Positions 1 through 9,188 of a DNA stretch of 64,000 nucleotides are shown here, one piece after another; the first letter of the stretch is position 1, and each line of letters opens with the position of its first letter. Below the pieces are notes generated by a model. It was not told where the DNA came from, did no database searches, and was given only the letters and a program-made list of their open reading frames with translations. The DNA comes from Westiellopsis prolifica IICB1 (GTDB taxonomy: Bacteria; Cyanobacteriota; Cyanobacteriia; Cyanobacteriales; Nostocaceae). The DNA is taken from contig NZ_NAPS01000001.1 of NCBI RefSeq assembly GCF_004323185.1, positions 1,494,708-1,558,707 of the forward strand. The letters run 5' to 3'. The translations under genes were made by a program, and so were the position numbers.

Positions 1-126
1 GAACCCAGAAATGATTTCGGCGAACCCAGAAATGATTTCGGTGAACCCAGAAATGATTTCGGTGAACCCAGAAATGATTTCGGCGAACCCAGAAATGATT
101 TCGGCGAACCCAAAAATGATTTCAAA
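1..126. repeat. 21-bp tandem repeat, six copies, cut by window edge
   Basis: Six head-to-tail copies of a 21-bp unit built on gaacccagaaatgatttcgg plus c or t. The first five differ mainly at the last base and the sixth is degenerate. Because 21 is a multiple of three, one frame stays open and would encode a heptapeptide NPEMIS(A/V) repeat. The array begins at the first base of the window, so it may extend further left. I see no ribosome-binding site that would make it a gene. Confidence 0.9.
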
Positions 127-268
127 CGGTTGCCCAAAAAGCTTGATGCAGACTAAAGTCTGCTACGGCTTCCTCCCACGCCTAAAAGAACGTGGGCTTT
201 CGCCTTCAAACACTGTGAAAGGAAAATTTCTTTTCATTTTTTCTTTTAATTCCTTATGAGGTAGACTT

Positions 269-595
269 ATGATTTTGACTACAACTGACGTGATTCAAGG
301 AGCTGTTATCCAATCATATTTGGGTATTGTGACAGCCGAAATCGTTTACGGAAGCAATTTTATACGAGATTTCTTTGCAGGCTTGCGAGATATTATTGGT
401 GGACGTACTGGTAGCTACGAGCGCTTATTTGAAGAAGGTCAACGCAAAGCACTGGCAGAATTAGAACAACGGGCATTACGTTTAGGTGCAGATGCAGTCA
501 TTGGTATTGAAATTGATACAGGGACAATTAATGTTGACCAATCAGGAGTATTACTATTAATCACAGCTACAGGTACTGCTGTAAAAATGCGTTAA
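269..595 (+). CDS. YbjQ/UPF0145 family protein (putative heavy-metal-binding domain)
   Basis: A 108-residue protein matching the YbjQ/UPF0145 family in length and pattern: an N-terminal strand (MILTTTDVIQG), a central helix with basic and acidic residues (about 50-75), the segment LGADAVIGIEID, and a C-terminal strand ending in GTAVKMR. The family forms a small oligomeric alpha/beta fold; its molecular role is not established. An in-frame ATG follows a GAGGT sequence by about 8 bases. It stands alone, about 140 bp after the tandem repeat and 450 bp before the next gene. Confidence 0.85.
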   Translation: MILTTTDVIQGAVIQSYLGIVTAEIVYGSNFIRDFFAGLRDIIGGRTGSYERLFEEGQRKALAELEQRALRLGADAVIGIEIDTGTINVDQSGVLLLITATGTAVKMR

Positions 596-1047
596 TAGAA
601 AGTAGAAACATGGATGTGGACTCCCTTTGGAAAGCTAATATAAACAGGACTATGGTCTACTTTGTAGAGTAAATGAAGGCTCAAAAACCACATCTTAAAT
701 TTATAACAATATTCTTCCCTTTCTCCTTTCCAAGTTATTTGTGATGGATGCTAGTATACACGCTTGATAACAGCTATATAACTAAAACAGTATATATTAA
801 TTTACGTTTTGCAATTAAATTTAATGTATTTTATGTTTTCAAATTTGCTTCCACTTTTGGAGTTTTTCCATAAAAACCTCAAGAATATCACATATATTAC
901 CTGTTAAATAAACCTAATACTCAAGGTAGATTTATTAACTCTTTCCGTTGATAGATATGAAAAACTAGAAATAACAATTTAATTTGAAGTTAACTAGCAA
1001 AATATTCAGAATAAACCATAAAAAATGAGTTAGGAGAAATTAGTTTT
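596..1047. other. intergenic, AT-rich, no gene seen
   Basis: About 450 bp of AT-rich sequence between the YbjQ-like gene and the membrane protein gene. I see no convincing small ORF, tRNA or strong hairpin. The promoter of the downstream gene should lie here; the only clear signal is the AGGAGA ribosome-binding site near 1032. Confidence 0.5.
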
Positions 1048-1677
1048 ATGTCTTACGTAAATCGTGGTACTGGGGAAGTTATTAATGAACCTGTTGGAGT
1101 TACTCCAGTAGTTGATTATCATGATCGTGTTCGCTGGGGACCAATTATTTCTGGGTTACTAATTGCGATCGCCACTCAATTAATTTTAAGCGCGATCGTT
1201 GCTGCGCTTGGAGCAAGTACTATTGAAGCTTCTGGTAGACCGAGAACCATAGCACCTAACATTGCTGGTAACGTTGGTATTTGGTCAACTATAGCTTTGT
1301 TAATCTCCCTTTTCACTGGTGCTTGGGTGACAGCGCGCGCTTGTGGTCCTATGAACCGCAATACAGCTCTCCTCAACGGTGCAATTCTCTGGGCTACAAC
1401 CTTAGCAGTTAGTTCTTGGTTAGTAGCAAGCGGTGTGTCAGGCGCTTTTGGTGTTGCAGCTTCTAATGCTGGAGAAGTGATTAATCAACTGCAACAGCAA
1501 GGTGGTGTAAATGTGCCACAAAGTAACGTCACTGCTCAACAAGCTCGTGAAATTGCGGCAAATATACGTTCTGGCTTATGGTGGTTTGTTTTTGGCTCTT
1601 TACTAGGTTTAATTGCTGCCATGATTGGAGCGGTTGTTGGCGCTCGTAATCCTCGTAATCAAGCAACCTACAGGTAA
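1048..1677 (+). CDS. four-helix integral membrane protein, unknown function
   Basis: A 209-residue protein with four hydrophobic segments, at about residues 28-58, 72-95, 105-135 and 175-200. A polar loop of about 40 residues rich in Gln, Asn and Val lies before the last helix. The last helix ends in GARNPRNQATYR, a basic tail likely to be cytoplasmic. No catalytic motif is visible. Similar small membrane proteins occur widely in cyanobacteria with no assigned role. The start is supported by AGGAGA about 12 bases upstream, and a good terminator lies 40 bases after the stop, so it is probably a single-gene unit. Confidence 0.75.
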   Translation: MSYVNRGTGEVINEPVGVTPVVDYHDRVRWGPIISGLLIAIATQLILSAIVAALGASTIEASGRPRTIAPNIAGNVGIWSTIALLISLFTGAWVTARACGPMNRNTALLNGAILWATTLAVSSWLVASGVSGAFGVAASNAGEVINQLQQQGGVNVPQSNVTAQQAREIAANIRSGLWWFVFGSLLGLIAAMIGAVVGARNPRNQATYR

Positions 1678-1716
1678 AACTTAGTTAAAAAAATAAAATT
1701 CCACTACTTAGTATAT

Positions 1717-1740
1717 GCACCTTTTGAAGGTGCTTTTTTT
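1717..1740 (+). terminator. rho-independent terminator after membrane protein gene
   Basis: A GCACCTT/AAGGTGC 7-bp stem with a TTG loop, followed directly by seven T residues. It sits 40 bases after the stop codon on the same strand. Confidence 0.85.
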
Positions 1741-1864
1741 CAGAGCAACCCGATTTTAAACAAAGACAACAACTATCGCAATCCTAAATTCCGAAATCAT
1801 GGCTTTTTCATCTGTAGAATAACTGAAAAAGCAGTAATTCTGCACTGTTTTCGTGTTATTTGTC

Positions 1865-3157
1865 ATGAAACTCGATTTAGGAAGATTTTTTAAAGCTTGT
1901 AATCCCAGTAAGACACTCGTTATAGGTAAACCTGAGGATCGCCAGTATTATATTGATTTTGCCAAAGTACGTGGTGGTAAAATTATCGAGGAATTGGGGC
2001 GAACCATTTCGCGATTGTCTCCTGATGAACCCACCTGTCAACTGTTTACAGGACACATTGGCTGTGGTAAATCTACTGAATTACTGCGGCTAAAAGCAGA
2101 GTTAGAAGAGCAGGAATTTCATGTAGTGTATTTCGAGTCCAGCCAAAGTCTGGATATGGCAGATGTAGATGTTACAGATATTTTACTGGCGATCGCTCGC
2201 GAGGTGAGTCAAAGCCTAGAAGCGATTCAAATTAAACTTAAACCAGGCTATTTTCAAAATCTGTTTACAGAAATTGTTGAATTTCTCAATACACCAATAG
2301 AATTATCCGCGGAAGCAGAGTTATCTGTAGGTATTGGCAAGATTACAGCTAAAACTAAAGATAGTCCCAAGCTTCGCAATCAGCTTAGACAATATTTAGA
2401 GCCACGTACAAATGGTATTTTAGAATCAATTAATCAAGAGTTATTAAAACCTGCTATAGAAAAACTCAAGCATAAAGGTAAAAAAGGACTAGTAGTTATT
2501 ATCGATAATCTTGATCGAGTAGATAATTCTGTCAAACCATCGGGTTATTATCAGCCAGAATATTTATTTGTAGAACGTGGTGAACAATTAAATCAGCTTC
2601 ATTGTCACGTTGTCTATACAGTTCCGCTGATATTACTTTTTTCCAACGCTTTAGGAAGGCTGACAAATCGCTTTGGCGTAGACCCCAAAGTGTTACCAAT
2701 GGTTCCTGTGCAGTTACGAGATGGTTCTGAATGTCAAGAAGGAATGCTCAAACTGCAACAACTAGTGATGGCGAGAGCTTTTCCTGGTGTCAGTTGGGAA
2801 GTGAGCCAAAATTTGATTACCCAGGTTTTTGATAGTTCTGAGACATTAGAACGGTTATGTCGAGTTAGCGGTGGTCATGCGCGAAACTTACTCATGTTAC
2901 TTTACCGTTGTTTACAAAGAGAAGATCCGCCCCTTTCCCGTGAATGTCTCGAAAGCGTAATTAAACAAAGACGCAATGAATTAGCTTTGGCAATTACTCC
3001 CGATGAATGGGAATTACTTGATGAGGTGGTTGCACACAAAAGCTTAAGAGGAGAGGACAATTATCAACTTTTGATTCGCAGTATGTTTGTATTTGAATAT
3101 CGAGATCAAGATGGTTCTTGGTTTGATATCAATCCTATTTTAGGGGATAGGGGATAG
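1865..3157 (+). CDS. P-loop ATPase (AAA/STAND-like), unknown role
   Basis: A protein of about 430 residues. Walker A reads GHIGCGKST at about residues 62-70 and Walker B VVIIDNLD at about 209-216, followed by an arginine-rich helix. The C-terminal part contains CRVSGGHARNLL, a sensor-2-like arginine motif seen in STAND/AAA ATPases. The open frame can begin at GTG 1853, but ATG 1865 (MKLDLGRFF) is the better start by comparison with the usual N-terminus of this cyanobacterial family. The last residues (about ILGDRG) are encoded by the adjacent ggggatagggg tandem repeat, so the natural C-terminus may have been replaced by repeat expansion. It faces the large STAND-WD40 gene tail to tail. Function is unknown. 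Confidence 0.8.
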   Translation: MKLDLGRFFKACNPSKTLVIGKPEDRQYYIDFAKVRGGKIIEELGRTISRLSPDEPTCQLFTGHIGCGKSTELLRLKAELEEQEFHVVYFESSQSLDMADVDVTDILLAIAREVSQSLEAIQIKLKPGYFQNLFTEIVEFLNTPIELSAEAELSVGIGKITAKTKDSPKLRNQLRQYLEPRTNGILESINQELLKPAIEKLKHKGKKGLVVIIDNLDRVDNSVKPSGYYQPEYLFVERGEQLNQLHCHVVYTVPLILLFSNALGRLTNRFGVDPKVLPMVPVQLRDGSECQEGMLKLQQLVMARAFPGVSWEVSQNLITQVFDSSETLERLCRVSGGHARNLLMLLYRCLQREDPPLSRECLESVIKQRRNELALAITPDEWELLDEVVAHKSLRGEDNYQLLIRSMFVFEYRDQDGSWFDINPILGDRG

Positions 3158-3262
3158 GGGATCGGGGATCGGGGATAGGGGAGATGGGGGAGATGGGGGA
3201 GACGCGGGGACGCGGAGAAAAACCAATGCCCAATGCCCAATGCCCAATGCCCAATGCCCAAT
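3137..3262. repeat. short tandemly repeated sequences between convergent genes
   Basis: First a G-rich block (ggggata/ggggatc units, then gagatgggg units), then at least five copies of the heptamer tgcccaa. Such heptameric repeats are typical between genes of filamentous cyanobacteria. The G-rich block overlaps the last codons and the stop codon of the upstream ATPase gene. Confidence 0.9.
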
Positions 3263-3291
3263 GACTCTGGCTTGCTCACGATATCTTCCTT

Positions 3292-6200
3292 CTACCTTTG
3301 ACCTCGATTAATCTCATCACAGAGATGGCGATCGTCATCACTCAAATTAACATTGGGATTCTTCAGATAATATTGGAGCCAATTACAACCCCGCACCAGT
3401 AACTCATCTAAACTTTCCACAGGCCACAAGCGCACTGTACGGTCAACTGATGCGGTGGCTATGTACTTACCATCAGGGCTAAAACTCACATTATTAACTA
3501 TGCTCCGATGCCCTTTGAATTTGGCAATTTGTTGCCCGTTGAGATTCCACAAGCACACTGTACGGTCAACTGAGGCGGTGGCTATGTACTTACTATCAGG
3601 GCTAAAACTTACGCTATTGACTATGCTTTGATGCCCTTTGAATTCATTAATTTGCTGTCCTTTGAGATTCCACAAGCACACTGTACGATCAGATGATGCG
3701 GTTGCAATATAGTTGCCATCGGGGCTAAAACTCACACTCTTGACACTGCCGAGATGCCCTTTAAATTCAATGATTTGCTGTCCTTTGAGATTCCACAAGC
3801 ACACTGTACGATCAGATGATGCGGTTGCAATATAGTTGCCATCGGGGCTGAAACTCACACTCGTGACACTGCCGAGATGACCTTTAAATTCATTAATTAA
3901 TTTTCCTCTGATGTTCCACAACCGCGCTGTACCGTCATCAGATGCAGTAGCAATAATTTTACCATCAGGGCTAAAACTCACACTCGTGACACTGCCAAGA
4001 TGCCCTTTAAATTCAATGATTTGCTGTCCTTCGAGATTCCACAAGCACACTGTACGATCAGATGATGCGGTTGCAATATGGTTGCCATTGGGGCTGAAAC
4101 TCACACTCGTGACACTGCCGAGATGCCCTTTAAATTCAGTGATTTGCTGCTCTTTGAGATTCCACAACCGCGCTGTACCGTCATCAGATGCAGTAGCAAT
4201 AATTTTACCATCAGGGCTAAAACTCACACTCGTGACAATGTCTTGATGACCTTTAAATTCATTAATTAATTTTCCTCTGATGTTCCACAACCGCGCTGTA
4301 CCGTCATCAGATGCAGTGGCAATAGTTTTACCATCGAGGCTGAAACTCACACTCGTGACAATGTCCTGATGCCCTTTAAATTCAGTGATTTGTTGCCCGT
4401 CGAGGTTCCATAATCGCGCCGTACCATCAATTGATGCAGTGACAATATTTTTGCCATCAGGGCTAAAACTCAAGCTAGTGACAATTTCCTCATGCCCTTT
4501 AAACTCAGTGATTTGCTGCCCGTTAATATTCCATAACTGGGCTGTACCGTCAAGCGATGCAGTGACAATATTTTTGCCGTCGGGGCTGAAACTTACACTA
4601 TATATACTTCCTTGATACCCGTTGAATCTGGTGATTTGCTGCCCATTGAGGTTCCACAACCGTGCTGTGCCATCAAGTGATGCAGTGACAATATTTTTAC
4701 CGTCGGGGCTAAAACTCACACTCATGACACTGCCAAGATGCCCTATAAATTCAGTGATTTGCTGCCCGTTAATATTCCATAACTGGGCTGTACCGTCAAG
4801 CGATGCAGTGACAATATTTTTACCGTCGGGGCTAAAACTCACACTCATGACACTGCCAAGATGCCCTATAAATTCAGTGATTTGCTGCCCATTGAGGTTC
4901 CACAACCGTGCTGTACCGTCAAGCGATGCAGTGACAATATTTTTACCGTCGGGGCTGAAATTCACACTTGTGACACTGCCGAGATGTCCTATGAATTCAG
5001 TGATTTGCTGTCCGTTGAGGTTCCACAATCGTGCTGTTGTGTCATTAGATGTAGTAGCAATATTTTTACCGTCGGGGCTGAAACTCACACTTTTGACAAT
5101 GTCTTGATGCCCTTGTATCTGGTTACGTTCTTGGATATTGTCGAGAATAGTTTGCAAAGCAAACAAAGGGCTGATAGCTGGATAATCTTCTAAAGGACGA
5201 CCATCTTTGACTAAAACTTGCAAAGCTTTCCCACACCGTATTGCTGATATTAAAGCGTCTAACTGGGCAAACTCAAATTGTCTTAAGGCACTTACCCCCT
5301 CTCGTTCATATTTCATGCCTTCCTGAGCTTCTTTGAGAGCCGTTCGTTTTTTTTCTACTTCCTCACTGATTTTTTTAAGTTCTGCTTCTTTTGTTTTCAG
5401 TTCATTTTCAATACACTTTAAATTCTCTTCCGCTAGTTGACGCTGTTCTCTTTCCCTCGCCAATTCTGCTAACAACTCATCACTCTGTTGACGACGAATA
5501 AAATCCACCAGATAATCATGCACCAATTGATATAAATCAGCCGGCTTCTCTGGAATTAAAACCACTAAACCTGACTTGACAACAATCTCTAACACCAAAT
5601 CTAATTTCTCAACTTCCGCAACTAAGTCATCTGCTAACTGAGCGCGAGTCTTCAGGGGACGAGTGCCATTTTCATCAGTGAGTAAATATAAAACCAGTCG
5701 AGCGCAGCGTTCATTCTCAACCCCACAATCTTGAATCACTGCTTCCAAAAATCTTTCTACCAGTTTTTCCTTCGTCCCCACCTCCTGATATTGCTCAATC
5801 GTATGAATCTTTTCTGTTTGCAATTGGGCGCCGACAATTTGCAACTCAATCGGGCGTACTTCCCCCAAATCCCCCGCTAAATCTGCCACTAATTGCTCAA
5901 TCAACGCAGGTTCTAAACCAAACTGGGTGCGTTCCGTTAAACTTTGCACAACTTTCTGAGCATCTGCTGGCAAAAAATTACCCAAATAATAGCGAATGTT
6001 CTTATCTAAAATATTATTGTTAATAACAGTCAAATTAAATAAACGGTCTAACTCTAATAAATAATGTAAATAATCTTCCCGTAAAGACAGAATCACTTTG
6101 GTGAATGGAATATCTAGACATTGACGCAGAAAATCATAAAAAGCTCGTCTGTTAATTTTCTCAGAATAAACAAAGAAAAACTCTTCAAACTGATCAAAAA

Positions 6201-7962
6201 CCAAAACAGTTAATAAATTTCTCTCACCATTTCTGCGTAATTGCTCAATAATTCCGCCACCATCAACCGGGGTAGATAATTTCTGACCTCTAATTTCCTC
6301 ATAACCTACTACCAAACAGCGCCCCAACATCCCCACCCAATCTGTATACACTCGTAACAACACAGGTAAAACATCACGAGCATCAATTGCTTGTTGTTGC
6401 AATGCTGGAATTAAACCCGCCTGCAAAATCGAACTTTTCCCGACTCCCGATTGTCCATGAATCACAATTAATTTGTGTTGAGTACTGCTAATTCTTTCAA
6501 TTAATCTCCTGACATCTTCTTCTCTACCAGAAGCAGCAATCTCTTGAGCCACTATAGCATGTTTTTCAGCTTGTACTAAATCAGGATTAATACTGTAACG
6601 TTGCGGCTGTAAATAATTTGCTCCAATAAAAGCCCGCAAACCATATTGATATTCCAGAGCCATTTGCTCTTGCTTAATCCGAAAAGCTGCAAGATAATTT
6701 TTCTGCTCATAATAGAGTAAACGCAAAGTTTCCAAAATCTGAATATAAAGCTTTGGCTCATATTGCGGATTACTTTCTTCTCTAGCTATTTCTAAATTAT
6801 TAATTGCTGCTGCAACTTCACCTAAATATTGTTGAGAACGAGCTAACAAAAATCGTAACCAACCTCGCTCATGTAATTCCTGGCTAGATTCTGCTGAGAA
6901 AATTTCCAAAGCTTGTTGAGCAAAATTATTAGCTTCTCGCCAGCGTGATTTTTCTAAAGCCACTTCTGCCAAAAAACCGTAATCCTCAGCCAATTGTAGC
7001 GGCAAATCATAATTTTGATGCAGCGTCAATGAAGATTCAGCCAAGCTTTGCAACTCATACCATTGTTTTAATTGGCGCAACACCTCACCCAATTTATTAA
7101 TATATTCAGCAACTAAATCTTCCCTTTCTGCTTGTCTAAAAATCTCAAAACTCTGCTGAAAATAATCTTTTGCTGCTTCCCAATTCTCTTGATTTTGTAA
7201 ATGATATTTTTCCGCAAGGCGATAATCAGCCAGTGCAATATGCAGTAATAATTTCCCTCGCCTTTCTAAAGGAAGTTGGGGGGTGTTAATTCCCTGCCAA
7301 AAATTTAAACTCTGCTGATAATGCTCTAAAGCCGAATTTATTTGATCTCGCTGGTAATCATGCAAACCCAACACAAACTCAATACAACCTTTAATTTCCG
7401 ATGATAAAACTTGACCACGAGATTCTAAATCATCTTTAGCAGCTGCTAATTCCCAGCAAACTTGTAAATTGGGAATGACATCACCAGCAAAAACCTCAGC
7501 AATTTTTTGCTCTAAAAACTTGATTAAATCATCAGTCTTTTTTTTTAATTCAACTGTTGTCGCCCAACTTTCTAAATCTGTTGCTAACCTAATAAACTGT
7601 TGTAAAACTTGGTCATTCACCCACAACAATATTGGAAATTGAAAATTCTTTCTAAACTCTTCCCGCACTTGATTAGCTGAAGTCAAAACTGTGTCGAGAT
7701 TTTTCACCGACTCCAAACCAAACACCATCAAAGCGGGTGGTTGTTCATCTCCCAATAGTTCACTGATAGCCGTGTAAAGAGTTTTGACTGATGCAGACAA
7801 AGTAATTTCGTGAATATTTACAGGCGAAACTTCCCGCAAACGTTGTACCATTGTCTCTTGCAGAGAAGCATAATTACACCGCACCAATATCAGCGAAAAT
7901 TGCCCTTGTGAAAGAGTAATTGCTCTGATCAGAGTTTGTAAAGAACTTTCGTTGTTTGTCAT
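3292..7962 (-). CDS. giant TPR-like / STAND NTPase / coiled-coil / 14x WD40 protein
   Basis: A 1556-residue multidomain protein. Residues 1 to about 140 form an alpha/beta domain. Residues from about 180 to 440 are helical TPR-like repeats. A STAND/AAA NTPase follows, with P-loop GQSGVGKSS near 500 and Walker B VLVFDQFEE near 590. A charged coiled coil spans about 835-895. From about 950 to the end there are 14 WD40 repeats of 41 residues, most ending in A(R/Q)LWN or VCLWN. Fourteen repeats would make two seven-bladed propellers. Repeats are nearly identical at DNA level (123-bp period, 3.4-5.1 kb), implying recent amplification or homogenisation. Family knowledge suggests ligand-triggered oligomerisation through the NTPase with WD40 as sensor; substrate and output are unknown. 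The start ATG lies in a cattggt-type repeat. Confidence 0.9.
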   Translation of the reverse strand: MTNNESSLQTLIRAITLSQGQFSLILVRCNYASLQETMVQRLREVSPVNIHEITLSASVKTLYTAISELLGDEQPPALMVFGLESVKNLDTVLTSANQVREEFRKNFQFPILLWVNDQVLQQFIRLATDLESWATTVELKKKTDDLIKFLEQKIAEVFAGDVIPNLQVCWELAAAKDDLESRGQVLSSEIKGCIEFVLGLHDYQRDQINSALEHYQQSLNFWQGINTPQLPLERRGKLLLHIALADYRLAEKYHLQNQENWEAAKDYFQQSFEIFRQAEREDLVAEYINKLGEVLRQLKQWYELQSLAESSLTLHQNYDLPLQLAEDYGFLAEVALEKSRWREANNFAQQALEIFSAESSQELHERGWLRFLLARSQQYLGEVAAAINNLEIAREESNPQYEPKLYIQILETLRLLYYEQKNYLAAFRIKQEQMALEYQYGLRAFIGANYLQPQRYSINPDLVQAEKHAIVAQEIAASGREEDVRRLIERISSTQHKLIVIHGQSGVGKSSILQAGLIPALQQQAIDARDVLPVLLRVYTDWVGMLGRCLVVGYEEIRGQKLSTPVDGGGIIEQLRRNGERNLLTVLVFDQFEEFFFVYSEKINRRAFYDFLRQCLDIPFTKVILSLREDYLHYLLELDRLFNLTVINNNILDKNIRYYLGNFLPADAQKVVQSLTERTQFGLEPALIEQLVADLAGDLGEVRPIELQIVGAQLQTEKIHTIEQYQEVGTKEKLVERFLEAVIQDCGVENERCARLVLYLLTDENGTRPLKTRAQLADDLVAEVEKLDLVLEIVVKSGLVVLIPEKPADLYQLVHDYLVDFIRRQQSDELLAELAREREQRQLAEENLKCIENELKTKEAELKKISEEVEKKRTALKEAQEGMKYEREGVSALRQFEFAQLDALISAIRCGKALQVLVKDGRPLEDYPAISPLFALQTILDNIQERNQIQGHQDIVKSVSFSPDGKNIATTSNDTTARLWNLNGQQITEFIGHLGSVTSVNFSPDGKNIVTASLDGTARLWNLNGQQITEFIGHLGSVMSVSFSPDGKNIVTASLDGTAQLWNINGQQITEFIGHLGSVMSVSFSPDGKNIVTASLDGTARLWNLNGQQITRFNGYQGSIYSVSFSPDGKNIVTASLDGTAQLWNINGQQITEFKGHEEIVTSLSFSPDGKNIVTASIDGTARLWNLDGQQITEFKGHQDIVTSVSFSLDGKTIATASDDGTARLWNIRGKLINEFKGHQDIVTSVSFSPDGKIIATASDDGTARLWNLKEQQITEFKGHLGSVTSVSFSPNGNHIATASSDRTVCLWNLEGQQIIEFKGHLGSVTSVSFSPDGKIIATASDDGTARLWNIRGKLINEFKGHLGSVTSVSFSPDGNYIATASSDRTVCLWNLKGQQIIEFKGHLGSVKSVSFSPDGNYIATASSDRTVCLWNLKGQQINEFKGHQSIVNSVSFSPDSKYIATASVDRTVCLWNLNGQQIAKFKGHRSIVNNVSFSPDGKYIATASVDRTVRLWPVESLDELLVRGCNWLQYYLKNPNVNLSDDDRHLCDEINRGQR
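3420..5115 (-). repeat. 123-bp tandem coding repeats (14 WD40 units)
   Basis: Fourteen consecutive repeats of about 123 bp encoding WD40 units. They fall into types by their loop residues, for example GHLGSV versus GHQDIV, SLDGTA versus SSDRTV, and NLNGQQ versus NIRGKL. The types recur out of order, which suggests duplication and shuffling of blocks. Confidence 0.9.
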
Positions 7963-8063
7963 TGGTCATTTGTCATTCTGCTAACGATGATAGAACATCG
8001 CAATCTTTGTGATGATGTCAAATAGAGGATTGGAAAACAGCACCACTAACCAACAACCAAGAC

Positions 8064-8324
8064 TTACCATTTTAAATAAGCCGCTTCAATTCCCTGCTCT
8101 CGCCTCACTTTACCATCTTTCTCAAACCAAGCGATTATTTGCTGTGTTGTCAAATCTTCAATAGAAACATTGTACTCTTGGGCAATATGCTTCAAAAGCT
8201 TTAATGATGAAATAGTCAATCTTGTTAAAAATTTTTCCGGTGAAGATAATAAAGCCGCATCTACTTTTGCTGACTCTTCCAATGATAAAAATTGTTCGGA
8301 TGGTGGCTGGGGCAAAATATCCAT
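8064..8324 (-). CDS. small conserved hypothetical protein
   Basis: An 86-residue soluble, mostly helical protein, starting at the internal ATG (MDILPQPPSEQF) rather than the upstream ATG at 8375, whose extra residues look like translated intergenic sequence. It has alternating hydrophobic residues in the helix around FLTRLTISSLKLLKHIAQ, then DLTTQQIIAWFEKDGKVRREQG. I do not recognise a family. It lies between the STAND-WD40 gene and sufR on the same strand, with gaps of about 100 bp on both sides. Confidence 0.6.
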   Translation of the reverse strand: MDILPQPPSEQFLSLEESAKVDAALLSSPEKFLTRLTISSLKLLKHIAQEYNVSIEDLTTQQIIAWFEKDGKVRREQGIEAAYLKW

Positions 8325-8431
8325 AATGACTATACACAACGAAATGAAATGGGTGATTTCTAATCTGTAAAACAAATTACTAATTACCCATTATCTCTGA
8401 CATAAACTAAAAATGAATAGCTACATTATTC

Positions 8432-9106
8432 CTATGCTCTAACTTTTCTCGCTTGCACTAAATAGCCACAACGATGTTCACCGTTAATAATCCAGTGGGT
8501 ACGTTCGATTGTACAATCTGGTAAAACAGCAGCAAACATTTCTAACTCATGACCGCAAATACTGGGGAAAGACTCTGCAAGATTAGAAATGGCACAGTTA
8601 TGCTCCATTAAAATAAAGCGATCGCCACTTGCGGACTCACTTGAGTCTATGGGGTGGTACTCCGCCATGTAACCTTCAGATTTCCTCAGTTCTACCAAAT
8701 TTTCAACCCTTTGATGTAAAGAGCCATCACCTAAGCGATCGCGATATTCTTGGGCTTTGCGTTCCCATTGTTTTTTTAGAATACTGCTGACTTGGTCGTG
8801 TCCAACGGTTTGAGCCACAGTATCTAATAAGGAAACGGCAAAATCTCCATAGGTATCAGCCGTTTCTCTTCGCAGGCGATCGCGTCCTTTGTTGCTTAAC
8901 TTATAAACGTGCTGCGGTCGCCCCATCCCCGCTTGCACCGACGAATAGACAATCAAATCCTCCGCCTCTAAATCCTTGAGATGGCGACGAATCGCCTGGG
9001 GGCTAATATCTAAGGCTGCGGCTAGATCAACTGCCGTAGCTTCCACGTGTTTGACCAGATATTCTAGAATATCCTGCTTGGTTGAGGACTGCTGGGTAGT
9101 CACCAT
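8432..9106 (-). CDS. sufR: SufR, Fe-S-sensing repressor of the suf operon
   Basis: A 224-residue regulator with an N-terminal winged helix-turn-helix at about residues 10-75 (ATAVDLAAALDISPQAIRRHLKDLE, with GRPQHVYKLS in the wing). Its C-terminal cysteines are spaced C-X12-C-X13-C-X14-C (C171, C184, C198, C213), which is the signature of cyanobacterial SufR. In this family a 4Fe-4S-bound dimer represses sufBCDS, and loss of the cluster derepresses it. It diverges from sufB, and the 224-bp intergenic region carries two CAAC-N6-GTTG palindromes that it should bind. It is probably autoregulated. Confidence 0.97.
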   Translation of the reverse strand: MVTTQQSSTKQDILEYLVKHVEATAVDLAAALDISPQAIRRHLKDLEAEDLIVYSSVQAGMGRPQHVYKLSNKGRDRLRRETADTYGDFAVSLLDTVAQTVGHDQVSSILKKQWERKAQEYRDRLGDGSLHQRVENLVELRKSEGYMAEYHPIDSSESASGDRFILMEHNCAISNLAESFPSICGHELEMFAAVLPDCTIERTHWIINGEHRCGYLVQARKVRA

Positions 9107-9143
9107 CGTCGTCCCAAAAAATCATGATTAAATTTCACTTTGA

Positions 9144-9157
9144 CAACAATATTGTTG
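9144..9157. promoter_or_regulatory. SufR operator 1
   Basis: CAAC-AATATT-GTTG, a fully palindromic match to the CAAC-N6-GTTG SufR site. The palindrome extends one base each side (9143-9158). It lies 38 bp upstream of the sufR start and is well placed for autoregulation. Confidence 0.9.
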
Positions 9158-9188
9158 TTAATCTAGCGTAAAATGAAGATGTGTTAAA

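Noticed and set aside
11-259. An 82-codon open frame through the 21-bp repeat
   Set aside because: It consists mainly of the tandem repeat, has no ribosome-binding site and the rest shows no coding character.
596-1047. Search for tRNA, rRNA and riboswitches in the gaps, including upstream of bioB and purM
   Set aside because: No cloverleaf, no anticodon stem and no known aptamer pattern was recognised.
3225-3262. Heptamer arrays as possible CRISPR
   Set aside because: Units are 7 bp with no spacers, and no cas genes occur in the window.
3911-5193. Several plus-strand open frames over the WD40 region
   Set aside because: They mirror the 123-bp repeat of the real minus-strand gene and change with its period.
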